Positions 16,158 through 24,416 are shown, numbered from the stretch's first letter. The stretch: DNA of 24,416 nucleotides from Bodo saltans (GCA_001460835.1 CYKH01001929.1:5222-29637); one strand, 5' to 3'. The notes: a model not told the origin generated them from the sequence alone. Translations and numbers: made by a program.

Positions 16158-18908
16158 TGCCAGCGGCGCAAGAAGCCAAAGAACTTTGCTCAGCGCATGA
16201 AATGGAAGTCAATGAAACCGAACATCATCAACAATGAGGTCACAACGTCCACCAACAACAACCATCACAACAACGGGTGGACGACACTTGACGCGCTCTT
16301 GATAACGATTGGCCAGTGGCTACGATTTGGAAAGAGAGGAACGTTTCCCCTGCACCTTTTTATGGACCGCGTTCATGTCAATAGTGTTCCGTGGCTTGCT
16401 GCCTCGCGGTGCGGGGTCGGACTGACACAACATAACGAAGAACAACGTCGACGTGGCAGTGACGAAGCGAGCGAGACACAACAGCGACGCAGCAACAAAA
16501 ACAACATTCATCAGATTCTTCGCGGCAAGTTCCAGCAGCGATTATGGATGGAAGTGTGCAAGCTGTTGGTGGAGGGGCCCATTATGTATCTCCTTTGCAC
16601 GTCTTTTCGCGTCACATGGAGCCCAAAGGCTCCCTCTGCACTGCTATTTTATCACTCTCGTCTGTTTCACGAGTGGGAGAAGTTGGAGTTAAGTCGTGTT
16701 GTTGCTACTGCTGCTGGTGCGCACAACGGTAGCCATAATAAAAACAAGAATCCCCCTCAGCAACCCAATGCAGCCACCGCTGCCACCCACGACGAACCCT
16801 TGCCAGCAAGCTCCTCTTCACCTTCGCCCTTGCCGATGCACCTTGTCCCAGTCACCGCCAAGCGGCACGTGTGGCGTAGAGGCCGTGGTAGCCCGTTGCA
16901 CTGCATGCAGCAGCTGTACTCGTTTCATCACTTGCTGCCTGATGGCAAGAAGCTGCGGCCTGTGGCGACGATACGATACGGGACGGTTGATGTCTTGCAA
17001 ACATTTGCTCGGCGCTGGCAACGCCGCCGTGGAAGGGAGGAGGCAAAGATGGCTACTACTGCATCAGCAGGCGTTGCAGCAGTGGTGCAACCGCAAAGGA
17101 CATGCTGTAAGAAACTTCCAGCGCCGCCCATATCACACAAATTACTACCGCCCAATCGCGCGATACTACGTGATTGCCTTGCTGTCCTATCCTTCGGTGT
17201 GGACGAGCGCCGTCGAAATTTGGGGCAATGTGTTGTCTCCCATCGAGGCCACGATGAGGAATACATGGTGTGGAGGGAGTTTGTCGCGGCCTGCTGTAGT
17301 AGAAGGCGAAGCGGGCGGCAACAATGCGCCGCCAAATGCGACAATACGCTTCCTCCGTTGGCATCCACACCTATTTTTGTTGTGCGCGGCGACGCTTCGA
17401 GGTGTTTTGACCGATTGCCGCAGGACAAACTTGTGAGCGCTGTGCACTCCTTAATGCCCCATTCTGTGTACCACCGACTATGCCTCGACGCCATCGCCCC
17501 GGTCACGTCGTCAATATACGGATCGTCAACTTTGCAAACAGAAGATGTAGCTGTCCATGAACGCGTGATGATGAAGAGAGTTTGGTCTACAATAGTGTCG
17601 GATCACGACTTTCAAAGAGGAGTCTTGTGTAAGATTCCGCCACGCTGGATCGTGACAGAGGCCGGAGCATCACCGTTGAGGGATCGACATCATCATCAAC
17701 CCCGCAACGACGATGACCATAATGATGCAATAGAGACTGGTGGGAGCACGTCAGGATTCGCTTCTGAATCACTCAATGGGGCGTACCTGCGCCAAGTATT
17801 AATTCAACATGTAGAGCGCCACTATGCTGTTGCATGTGGCCGCTTGTATGAGCAACACAACGGCATCACGCAAGGATCTGCTGTGGCGACACTGTTGTGC
17901 GACGCACTGTTAACAGATTCCGTCGATCAATGCCTCGCGGGTGTTTTGGAGCAATATGACGCGTCTTCTACGTTATTGCGGCGGGTTGACGACGTTCTCA
18001 TCGCCACAACATCTTCTCATGCAAGTGCGGCATGTGACGCTGCGGTGAGGAGCGGTTGGCTTGTTGAAGCCGGCTACATTCGTAACCCAGAGAAGTCTCA
18101 TGCTGCGGCGACTGCTGCTGCTGCTGCTGCTGACTGTCACGAGGAAAAAGAAGCTACCACCACGACTTGGTGCGGCCTTTCATGGAACCTTCAGTCTCTT
18201 GAATTTTCAATCGACTGGACAAGACTGTTAGGCACGAACTCTCTTCATTCATGTCGACTTCGGCCATCCATACGCCCACGAACAGAATGCAATGTGATTC
18301 TCACTGCACTGCGCGTCGTTGGGGTTCTCCAGATTCGCTCACCGCTGACGGTATTTTGTGCGATTCTCAATTCAAAACCTCGAGTTTTGCAGACAGTGGG
18401 AGAAGTGTGTCGTGTCTTCGCAGAGTCGCTTGTGTCTACCTGTGTCGCGTCATTACCATTTCTTAGGTTACACGTGCGATGTTTGCTACGCCCGCTGGCA
18501 GTCGCATTATCTGCAATGCGCCGGCATTGCCGAAAAAGAGACGAGGAGCTGAAGCAACGAAAGAGTTACTCAGCATGTTCCGCGGAAGAGTTTGACGCGA
18601 TACTGTGGCTCACATTTCTTCACGCCTGGCAAGAACGACGACGCCGCCAACCGTCAGCAAAAGCAGCAGCACGCTCGGTGACTGTGGGTGAGGGAGGTGC
18701 ACATCCGGATGATGAGAGACATGGACAGAATCGCTCAACTGCCGCCGCTCTCGATAGACAAACGAAAGTTCTCATTTTCTGGAAGAGAATGACGTCACTG
18801 CTGAAGTTGAAAAGTGCAGCTGCGCTGTCAAGACTTTCGTCCGATGATGCTCGCAGAATGGTGATTGATTCAGTTCGTGCGGCAAGAAAATCTGTGTCTG
18901 GTAGCTGA
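15816..18908 (+). CDS. TERT: Telomerase reverse transcriptase, RNA-binding and catalytic part
   Basis: This is the catalytic subunit that copies telomerase RNA onto chromosome ends in the nucleus. Motifs appear in order: a T-like motif (FRVTWSPKAPSALLFYHSR, about 16605-16660); motif 1 (KKLRPVATIRYG, about 16945-16980); motif A with catalytic Asp (VRGDASRCFDRLPQDKL, GAC at 17391); motif B' (HNGITQGSAVATLL, from 17856); motif C with the Asp pair (LLRRVDDVLIAT, 17988-17993); motif D (NPEKSH, 18084); and the telomerase-typical motif E start WCGLSWN (18168). A long spacer between motifs 1 and A is usual for TERT and argues against a retroelement. A thumb-like region follows to TGA at 18906. The open frame starts before 15816, inside the duplication; the ATG given is the first in frame and is probably not natural. 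All three catalytic aspartates are present. Confidence 0.85.
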   Translation: MPTQGEPKRTAPIHLRASASVAVVTKYLRRVLGAFRWSGSGGGDTFANSGRDGSNNDAAAIPPPTWPGSSFWDQSIMMPHRRCSGPPRRLAAKVAPSTTTAAVVHLDTPSHTHRCQRRKKPKNFAQRMKWKSMKPNIINNEVTTSTNNNHHNNGWTTLDALLITIGQWLRFGKRGTFPLHLFMDRVHVNSVPWLAASRCGVGLTQHNEEQRRRGSDEASETQQRRSNKNNIHQILRGKFQQRLWMEVCKLLVEGPIMYLLCTSFRVTWSPKAPSALLFYHSRLFHEWEKLELSRVVATAAGAHNGSHNKNKNPPQQPNAATAATHDEPLPASSSSPSPLPMHLVPVTAKRHVWRRGRGSPLHCMQQLYSFHHLLPDGKKLRPVATIRYGTVDVLQTFARRWQRRRGREEAKMATTASAGVAAVVQPQRTCCKKLPAPPISHKLLPPNRAILRDCLAVLSFGVDERRRNLGQCVVSHRGHDEEYMVWREFVAACCSRRRSGRQQCAAKCDNTLPPLASTPIFVVRGDASRCFDRLPQDKLVSAVHSLMPHSVYHRLCLDAIAPVTSSIYGSSTLQTEDVAVHERVMMKRVWSTIVSDHDFQRGVLCKIPPRWIVTEAGASPLRDRHHHQPRNDDDHNDAIETGGSTSGFASESLNGAYLRQVLIQHVERHYAVACGRLYEQHNGITQGSAVATLLCDALLTDSVDQCLAGVLEQYDASSTLLRRVDDVLIATTSSHASAACDAAVRSGWLVEAGYIRNPEKSHAAATAAAAAADCHEEKEATTTTWCGLSWNLQSLEFSIDWTRLLGTNSLHSCRLRPSIRPRTECNVILTALRVVGVLQIRSPLTVFCAILNSKPRVLQTVGEVCRVFAESLVSTCVASLPFLRLHVRCLLRPLAVALSAMRRHCRKRDEELKQRKSYSACSAEEFDAILWLTFLHAWQERRRRQPSAKAAARSVTVGEGGAHPDDERHGQNRSTAAALDRQTKVLIFWKRMTSLLKLKSAAALSRLSSDDARRMVIDSVRAARKSVSGS
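18112..18132 (+). repeat. GCT triplet repeat within TERT
   Basis: About seven GCT units code for alanines between motifs D and E, after HAAATAA. Triplet tracts of this kind expand and contract without shifting the frame. They are a good place to look for length differences between alleles or strains. Confidence 0.8.
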
Positions 18909-19075
18909 GTACGGATATTGTTTTGGTTGCAATAAAGACCTTTTTTTATTTCGTCATGCGTTTTGCAGTTGTTTTGGTGGATTTTCCTCAAGTTACCTTT
19001 CAATAATCGCTGCTTTTCGAATTAGCCACAACATTTCAGATTCAATTTTCTAGACACTTTAACAAAAACACCAGA

Positions 19076-19594
19076 ATGTCCGAAAGCCTCATGGGATCAG
19101 GAACCGTCTCCGGCGAAATGAGCGTGCCAAACAATAGCATGATTGGGTCTGGCTTTCTGCCCCCCAACAATAGCATCTGCTACACAAGTGCCCAAGCTGC
19201 CGTGGCCGCCAACAACGCCCTTCGCCTGTCGTCGGAGGACGGGCCTCTAGGCTTTGGCGGCAATACCGTAGCCAATAGCATTAGCGATGAGAAACTCAGT
19301 GACCAGCTCATACAAGTGGCTTTGTATCAACAAATTGAGTTTCCGCCGAGTGCAAATGGTGATTCCAGCGCTGCAAGAGAAGCGTTCGCTGACATTGACT
19401 TTGCAAACACGAAGCAAATTCCATTCCGCCACATTCAACGCTTGCTGAGAGACGAAGATCAAAACACGATTGGGCAGATTTATGATTCCCAAGCAGTTCT
19501 GGACGTGGAACAGTTCATTGCTTTTGTGGAGCTAGCGGCGGCTGCACAGTTGAAGCGCAACGGTTCTTCAACTGCGGTTGCAGAGTCTGAGTGA
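19076..19594 (+). CDS. Small unrecognised protein with weak EF-hand-like C-terminus
   Basis: The product is 172 aa, starting at an ATG in a clean context (CCAGAATGTCC) after several T-rich tracts with AGs (18968, 19025, 19039). The N-terminal 75 residues are low in charge and rich in Ser, Asn and Gly with a repeated NNS theme (PNNSMIGSG, PPNNSICY). The C-terminal part (AREAFADIDFANTKQIPFRHIQRLL, then a second helix pair ending VEQFIAFVELA) has the helix-loop-helix rhythm of an EF-hand pair, but the loops lack the usual run of acidic ligands, so calcium binding is unlikely. I see no signal peptide or membrane helix. Possibly a cytoskeletal or flagellar protein, which is only a guess. Confidence 0.65.
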   Translation: MSESLMGSGTVSGEMSVPNNSMIGSGFLPPNNSICYTSAQAAVAANNALRLSSEDGPLGFGGNTVANSISDEKLSDQLIQVALYQQIEFPPSANGDSSAAREAFADIDFANTKQIPFRHIQRLLRDEDQNTIGQIYDSQAVLDVEQFIAFVELAAAAQLKRNGSSTAVAESE

Positions 19595-20350
19595 AAATGT
19601 AGTGGTGGTGGTGTGAAAATGCGTTGTATTTTTATTCCCCCTCGTTCATTTTCGCTATGAAACTACGAAGAGAGAAGAGCCATCAAAGAAGGAAAAATAA
19701 AGAAAGAAAACGAGAAAAAACAACAACAACAGGGTAGTGTGCGAGTGTTTATTCGCATCCTCACTCAGACAAACAGAAGGGAAAATGACTAGGCACACAC
19801 GCCCATTCACAAAGTGCCAAGTGAGAGTACGACGTTGCTTTTGCTACTCTCGCTTTTACATTTACTTTTTTTTTCCTCGCTTGAAAATGCTGTACAATTC
19901 TGGCGGTTTTCCTGGACGGAGTTGGCTGTTGTTACTTTGTTTTTTTCTGTGCGCGTTCTTTTTTGTTTCCCATTGCGACTTTAGCGCGTGAAAGATGCTT
20001 TTCTCTCTTCCTTCGTTTTCTTTTCCCTAAAATTGTACTCGCTTGCACATCGAGTTTTTCCACCCCTCCAACTGCACACGCCCACATTACCACACACACA
20101 CAGCACACACACTTTTTTCACCCTCCGCTCGTATTCAAGCCACATCAAGGAAAAAATATCATGTGTTGCGTTTTTTAGCATCGCTAAGTACTTGCACTTT
20201 CACAAACAAAAACAAAAACCTTCAATTGTTTCATTGTGGAACGACAGCGGCTAGTTTACAATAAAAGTCCACGAAAGAGGAAACCATATAGGAATAGGAC
20301 AAGACGAACAACAACGACAATAGAACTACATTGCTTCGAATCCTCCACAC
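19595..20350. other. Long intergenic region, T- and CA-rich
   Basis: These 756 bases hold A-rich DNA after the stop, several long T tracts (about 19867-19876, 19938-19948, 19960-19967), a T/C-rich stretch at 19998-20030, a CA-repeat-like stretch (about 20085-20112) and a further T/C tract ending near the AG at 20139. Frames within it are short and made of low-complexity residues. The tracts are typical of a kinetoplastid polyadenylation and trans-splicing region, though longer than its neighbours. I see no gene. Confidence 0.55.
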
Positions 20351-21412
20351 ATGCTGCCCAAAATACCCGAGGGAAAACCGTCATCACCGCGGCCACGTGG
20401 CGATAGCAGAGCCAAGTCGTCCTCATCGCGTGGCGGCGGAGGCAAAAGTGCAGGCGCAAGCCCTTCAGGGACGTTTCCTCCCGTTCGAAAAATTCCCAAA
20501 GCGCTGGAAATTGCGTTGTTAGCATTAAATCGCGAGGAGGAGCTGTTTCGGAGCACGCTTGAAATGCAAGAGAGCGTCGGCCAGTCACGAATCTCTTTGT
20601 CTCTGAGTGACCAGCGACAGGAGTCCGTGGAGTGGCACGCAAAGAGGAGTGCCAAGGCGTTGACTAGTTTGACCACTTCGGCCGAAGTGCAACAGGAGTC
20701 GATGTCCCAACTCCTACTTGCGATGCGCGATGCGCGGAGCGATGTGTTTTCAACCCGAAGCCGCATTGAGAAGTTTTTTGAGTACCAAGAGTCCGATGAA
20801 CGCAAGGCGGTGGATAAGCTTAAGATCGATCACCAGCATCTGGTGGAGAAGTGTGCCCAACAAGAGACGGTGCTCGAATTACAGTCGGCGGAGATTCACT
20901 CTCTGAGGGAACAGCTTAGCAGAAGAATTCTCCGAAACTCGGCGGAAAGCAATTTCCTTCGCCAGCTTGTTCAAGATGAACTCAAGAAAAGTGCATTGGA
21001 CATCAACACGATGAAAAAGGTGCTTCACGAGAAGATCGATGGCGCCGTACTAGCGTTTCAAAAGCCCTCCTACTCCACCGCGCTTCAGAGCTTGAAAGAG
21101 CACGTGGAAGAAGTTCAGAAAGGTGTGCAAGGCCAGTCGGATAACCTACACATTCTGATGGAGGAAATTGGTGCCAAAGATAGATTCTTCGATCTTGACG
21201 GCGATGGAGGCACCATGCACACCAATTTCCCAGAGTTTTACCGGAAAGAGTTGCGAGGGCTGACACGTGATCATCTTCTGAACGTTCTTGATGTGGTGTC
21301 GTTTGAGGACGGAGTGGTGGACGCGGTCGGAAAGGCGATCCGAGCAAGAAAGTTAGCCGCCCACGGCATCAAAGTCAACGAGGACTCAGTCGCTGGCTCT
21401 TTGCTATCGTGA
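20351..21412 (+). CDS. Unrecognised coiled-coil protein
   Basis: The product is 353 aa. Residues 1 to about 45 are basic and low in complexity (Ser, Gly, Pro, Arg), probably disordered. From about 50 to 280 it is strongly helical and highly charged with heptad spacing (REEELFRSTLEMQE, KAVDKLKIDHQHLVEKC, SAEIHSLREQL), typical of a long coiled coil. The C-terminal part (FPEFYRKELRGLTRDHLLNVLD) looks globular. There is no membrane segment or signal peptide. Proteins like this are common in the kinetoplastid cytoskeleton and flagellum, but I recognise no family. ATG 20351 is the first in the frame after the T/C-rich region. Confidence 0.75.
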   Translation: MLPKIPEGKPSSPRPRGDSRAKSSSSRGGGGKSAGASPSGTFPPVRKIPKALEIALLALNREEELFRSTLEMQESVGQSRISLSLSDQRQESVEWHAKRSAKALTSLTTSAEVQQESMSQLLLAMRDARSDVFSTRSRIEKFFEYQESDERKAVDKLKIDHQHLVEKCAQQETVLELQSAEIHSLREQLSRRILRNSAESNFLRQLVQDELKKSALDINTMKKVLHEKIDGAVLAFQKPSYSTALQSLKEHVEEVQKGVQGQSDNLHILMEEIGAKDRFFDLDGDGGTMHTNFPEFYRKELRGLTRDHLLNVLDVVSFEDGVVDAVGKAIRARKLAAHGIKVNEDSVAGSLLS

Positions 21413-21539
21413 TGAGAAGTGTTGAGTTAGCAAATGCAGATACCGAACTAATTCAAAGATGTTCAGTAGCATCAATCGTGTGCAACATCGTGTACAACAC
21501 AAAACAACAAAACACAAGAAATGACGAAGTATCGTAGTT

Positions 21540-21588
21540 TGTTTGCGTTCTCTTTATTTATTGCCGACGCGCTACGTATTATTTTTAG
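21540..21588 (+). promoter_or_regulatory. Probable spliced-leader acceptor for the glycosyltransferase gene
   Basis: T-rich DNA (TTTGCGTTCTCTTTATTTATT) and a final ATTATTTTTAG ending at 21588 precede the ATG at 21690 by about 100 bases. The tract is interrupted by a GC-rich patch, so the match is moderate. Confidence 0.4.
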
Positions 21589-21689
21589 TGCAAGAGAGGG
21601 TGAAACAGAATAGTTCCCAAAAAGCAAAAAAAAAGGTTCCTTAAAACATCCTCTTTACGATAACCTTTGCTGTTTCAAAAAAGCAACCA

Positions 21690-23477
21690 ATGCGATCAGC
21701 ACCAACCAGCGTTGCAAGTGGGAGCTCTAGGAGAGCTGCAACACAACGAACCACTGCTACTGTCCTTTTTACTGCGGCAGTGGGGCTGGTGATGTTTCTT
21801 CTTGGCCTCTCGTTTAGCAACTTATTTCATAGATTGTCGAGCATGAACATTCGCCAACCATCACATCCTTCTCCTAATGGGTACGCCAGTCAACGCGACT
21901 TTGAGCAACAGCAACAACAACGTCCAACCGCCTCGGATCCATCTGTTAGCGCAACAACAACTAGCACTAACAATGCTGTTGTTGTTGGCAGCAATGTCAT
22001 CATTGGAGACGACAAAATGACTGCTTCTGCGACAGCGTGTGAGGCAACTGTCAAGGAGCAGTACCTTAGCTACTTCCGTTTTGCTCAGCAAGGAAAGGAT
22101 CTCAGAGCCACTCATGGAAGTTTGCGTATCGCTGCGTTTTCACGCCTGTGGGTTCCTCCCATCCACGGGACGGGCGGTATGCAATTTCACGCGTTACACT
22201 TGTATTCTCAACTGGCTGCCCGTGGTCACTACGTGCACGTCTTCGTGTCAGGGCCCCCGCACGGTCAGTTGAAGAAGCTCTTTCTTCGAGTGAACCCGGA
22301 CACACTTCACACAGAAGATGAGCCGGACCACTCCAAAGCTAGCCTTGTGGTCGAACAAGTTGCATCGGATAAAAACGCAGAGTACTCCGAGACGTGGTAC
22401 CACAATTGCTTGACGGTGTTTAAAGTGGTGAATCAATCCATTGGAGGGTTCCATGTTGCGCATTCCGAGTCGTGGGCAGGCGTCCCGAATATTTATCAAA
22501 TCGGCCTCCAAATGCTAGTCACATGGCACGGAAGCATGCTCGACTGGTTTCGCAATGAGATGAATTTGATTGTCCACAACTTTCGAATGAAGGGAAAAAT
22601 GACAGGGACAGGCACTGCGAATCGTATGAGTGCCTTAGGCTCGTCGGTTGCGTTTGAGACGTACATGTTGTTAGCGGTGCCTCATCACATTGTGATTTCT
22701 GACAGCGCGGCAAAGGACTTGAGAGAGATGAACTTGATTGACCCCGAAAAAGTTCACCTGATTTACAACGGCGTCAACCCGCAGAACTTTAAGCCTGCAG
22801 AGGATCGAGAGGCACTTCGCAGAACTTTTTTGGCGGAGCACCATGTCGACCCGAACCATTTTATCGTAGGATGCGGTGGACGATTAGACGGCATCAAAGG
22901 TCACCACCAGTTATCTCAAGCAATGAGACTGCTGATGGCAAAATACACAAACGTCACACTTCTTGTGGCTGGGAGCGGCTCGGAGGCAACACACTACGAG
23001 GCGATGCTGCACGAAAACTTCAAGGTGGTGATGCTAGGCATGCTGCCGCAAACTGCACTGGCACAATTCTACCAGTCGCTGGACGTATTCGTCGACCCAT
23101 TCTATCAACACCACGGACTGAACACAGTGATGCTGGAGGCCACACTCAGCGGCGTTCCGATTGTCGCGACGAGGCTTGCAAGCGCCGAAACCACCGCACC
23201 GTGTGAGCAGTTTGGAAGAACATTCTCTCTTGGTCATGTTCAAGATTTATCGAATCAAGTGGAGTACTTTTTGCGCCACCCTGCAGAGCGTCTGCGTGTG
23301 GGACGCAATGTGCGTGACCGCGCTACACATTTGTTTAGCAGTAGCATCATGGCTGGGTCGTATGAAAGTTTGCTGTATCAAGCTGCACTCCATCCGAAGC
23401 CGTTGTTGCCCATCACTGGTAAGGTGGTGTGCAGACACACGTATCCGGCGATGTGTTACCGTGAGCCGAAGGAATAG
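21690..23477 (+). CDS. Membrane-anchored GT4-family glycosyltransferase
   Basis: The product is 595 aa. A short cytosolic N-terminus and one membrane helix at about 22-46 (TATVLFTAAVGLVMFLLGL) give a type II topology, usual for Golgi or ER glycosyltransferases, followed by a Gln/Thr/Ser-rich stem. The N-terminal Rossmann half begins near residue 145 (LRIAAFSRLWVPPIHGTGGM). The C-terminal donor-binding half has NGVNPQNFKP, then CGGRLDGIKG near 395 with the Arg and Lys that hold the donor phosphates in GT-B enzymes, and GLNTVMLEATLSGVPIVAT near 475. The first Glu of the usual E-x7-E pair is His here (YQHHGLNTVMLE); the second Glu is kept. It should be a retaining transferase that uses a nucleotide or phospho-sugar donor. 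Donor and acceptor cannot be named. The gene is intact. Confidence 0.85.
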   Translation: MRSAPTSVASGSSRRAATQRTTATVLFTAAVGLVMFLLGLSFSNLFHRLSSMNIRQPSHPSPNGYASQRDFEQQQQQRPTASDPSVSATTTSTNNAVVVGSNVIIGDDKMTASATACEATVKEQYLSYFRFAQQGKDLRATHGSLRIAAFSRLWVPPIHGTGGMQFHALHLYSQLAARGHYVHVFVSGPPHGQLKKLFLRVNPDTLHTEDEPDHSKASLVVEQVASDKNAEYSETWYHNCLTVFKVVNQSIGGFHVAHSESWAGVPNIYQIGLQMLVTWHGSMLDWFRNEMNLIVHNFRMKGKMTGTGTANRMSALGSSVAFETYMLLAVPHHIVISDSAAKDLREMNLIDPEKVHLIYNGVNPQNFKPAEDREALRRTFLAEHHVDPNHFIVGCGGRLDGIKGHHQLSQAMRLLMAKYTNVTLLVAGSGSEATHYEAMLHENFKVVMLGMLPQTALAQFYQSLDVFVDPFYQHHGLNTVMLEATLSGVPIVATRLASAETTAPCEQFGRTFSLGHVQDLSNQVEYFLRHPAERLRVGRNVRDRATHLFSSSIMAGSYESLLYQAALHPKPLLPITGKVVCRHTYPAMCYREPKE

Positions 23478-23883
23478 AATATCGCAGCGCTGAGTGGAAG
23501 AGAGGGTAGCGCGTCCACTCACGAGCGGATCGGTGAAGTCCCTCTTTTGTTCACTACGGATTGCTCATTCGTTCTCTTTTATAATGGATTTTATGACGCG
23601 CTGGAGGTATCGTGGTTAGCGCGCCCGATTATTTTTCCCCCCTGTGCCACTTGACAAAGGTTTATTACTTTATGGCGTGCCAAGTCACAAGAAATAAATT
23701 CGACAGCACACAAGCAAAATGGAATTACCGTACCACCCCCTTCATACCGTCCAGTGCCTACATCGTCCTTTGGGGGGGAAAAAAAATTATTTGGTTATCG
23801 TCCACCCTCTTCGTCCTTCACTCAAAAACTCAACCAAAAAAACTTTTTGGAACTTTCTTTTGGTGCAACTCATTACGAATTTG
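23478..23883. other. Intergenic region after the glycosyltransferase gene
   Basis: About 400 bases with C/T tracts (23631-23643) and A/G homopolymers (23771-23787). One frame from an ATG at 23719 is open and continues into the helix-turn-helix gene, but its residues are of the kind given by translating homopolymer-rich spacer. A piece at about 23604-23630 resembles a tRNA 5' half but has no partner. I see no gene. Confidence 0.45.
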
Positions 23884-24258
23884 ATGTTGTTTGATGGTGT
23901 TTTTAGTTGCAATCATGTCGCGTCAAACGTCGTTGCTCGATTACATGAACCATTGCCGATGACTGTCGTGGGAGTTGAAGAGGCGGTGAACGCGGCGCGC
24001 CAGGTTGTCGAACTTCCGGCCCCAAGAGCAAAGAGGGCATCTTACAGTTACACTCAGAAGATCCAGGCAATCCGTGACATCGCAGGGTCGTCGTGCAGCT
24101 TGATTAGTCAGCGCACTGGCGTCCCGATCTCCACGCTGAAGACATGGAGAAGCCAAAGCAAAGCGATTCGTGACGCCATCGCCAGGGGATGGGGCAGCTT
24201 TTATCGCGAACCTGAGCCACGAACTTACAAGAATCTTCGGCCTCATGGAACAGAGTAA
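23884..24258 (+). CDS. Helix-turn-helix (psq/CENP-B-like) protein fragment, probably transposase-derived
   Basis: The central part reads SYSYTQKIQAIRDIAGS, then LISQRTGVPISTLKTWRSQ, a helix-turn-helix of the type found at the N-terminus of pogo-like DNA transposases and CENP-B/Pipsqueak proteins; it would bind DNA. The segment before it (VEEAVNAARQVVELPAPRAKRA) is a basic linker. The frame stops at 24258 and a basic stretch (ICRWRKYYGITRRRR) lies in another frame up to the window edge. A second start, ATG 23915 in yet another frame (MSRQTSLLDYMNH), follows an acceptor-like TTTTTAG. So the gene appears broken in at least two places. Plain DNA-transposon origin is an inference; a host regulator is the alternative. 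The 3' end is outside the window. Confidence 0.5.
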   Translation: MLFDGVFSCNHVASNVVARLHEPLPMTVVGVEEAVNAARQVVELPAPRAKRASYSYTQKIQAIRDIAGSSCSLISQRTGVPISTLKTWRSQSKAIRDAIARGWGSFYREPEPRTYKNLRPHGTE

Positions 24259-24416
24259 GAAAGATATCATTTGTCGGTGGAGAAAGTACTACGGAATCAC
24301 ACGACGTCGAAGAACACACACGGCGCAACTTCTTCCAAAAGATCTCGAGGCGCGAATGGGGGGTTTCTTCGCGATGCTTCGTGGACACAAAGGCGCTCAC
24401 GTTATTGTTTGTGGAG

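Noticed and set aside
15816-18908. Non-LTR retrotransposon reverse transcriptase
   Set aside because: The motif set (T-like region before the fingers, long spacer between motifs 1 and A, WCGL at motif E) is that of telomerase. I saw no endonuclease domain and no element ends.
19737-19991. Small hydrophobic protein ending in FFLCAFFFVSHC
   Set aside because: The hydrophobicity comes from translating T/C tracts of the intergenic splice region, not from a conserved helix.
20326-20805. Minus-strand open frame of 159 codons opposite the coiled-coil gene
   Set aside because: It is Ser/Arg-rich with no recognisable domain and lies wholly opposite a well-formed coiled-coil coding region.
23604-23630. 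tRNA gene
   Set aside because: GGTATCGTGGTTAGCGCGCCC resembles the D-arm region of a tRNA, but I found no anticodon arm, T-arm or B-box-like sequence after it; C/T-rich spacer follows immediately.

Overview
The window looks like nuclear DNA of a kinetoplastid, most likely a free-living bodonid such as Bodo saltans (inference). All supportable genes lie on the + strand. They are close together and show no convincing cis-introns. Many are preceded by a long T/C tract, then an AG, then the start codon, which is the layout expected of polycistronic transcription with spliced-leader trans-splicing. Several genes are tandem paralogues. The telomerase catalytic subunit carries the reverse-transcriptase motifs of that family. 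Because trans-splicing fixes the mRNA 5' end, I chose the first ATG after a plausible acceptor rather than the longest open frame.

Layout. 1-193: the last codons of a membrane receptor-like protein whose body lies outside the window. 707-3905: a paralogue of it, with a cytosolic N-terminus, a membrane helix, a Cache-like ectodomain, a second helix and a short tail; it is interrupted by an internal tandem duplication of about 379 bp. 3906-4924: about 1 kb with no gene I can support. 4925-6696: a cationic amino-acid transporter (APC superfamily) in two pieces, with the expected middle segment replaced by unrelated sequence. 6958-11077: three tandem RING-CH membrane ubiquitin-ligase-like genes, the first broken in its RING. 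11433-12934: three tandem YbjQ/DUF74 genes, the third frameshifted. 13219-14064: an unrecognised protein, possibly mitochondrial. 14264-18908: the telomerase reverse transcriptase, split in two frames by a 400 bp-period tandem duplication. 19076-19594: a small protein with weak EF-hand-like features. 20351-21412: a coiled-coil protein. 21690-23477: a membrane-anchored GT4 glycosyltransferase. 23884-24416: a helix-turn-helix gene that is probably transposase-derived and broken.

The genes do not form one pathway; this is normal for kinetoplastid gene clusters, which are not functional operons. The themes are surface sensing and transport (Cache receptors, amino-acid transporter), membrane-protein turnover (RING-CH array), telomere maintenance (TERT) and glycosylation (GT4).

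The most striking feature is how many reading frames are interrupted: the Cache receptor, transporter, first RING-CH gene, third YbjQ gene, TERT and HTH gene. In both internal duplications the two copies differ by point changes and their net length difference is 3 nt, so both copies look as though they evolved under coding constraint. That pattern fits two alleles joined head-to-tail, either by an assembler or by a real unequal exchange, better than old decay. I cannot separate these from the sequence alone. I see no CRISPR array, rRNA, convincing tRNA or complete mobile element.
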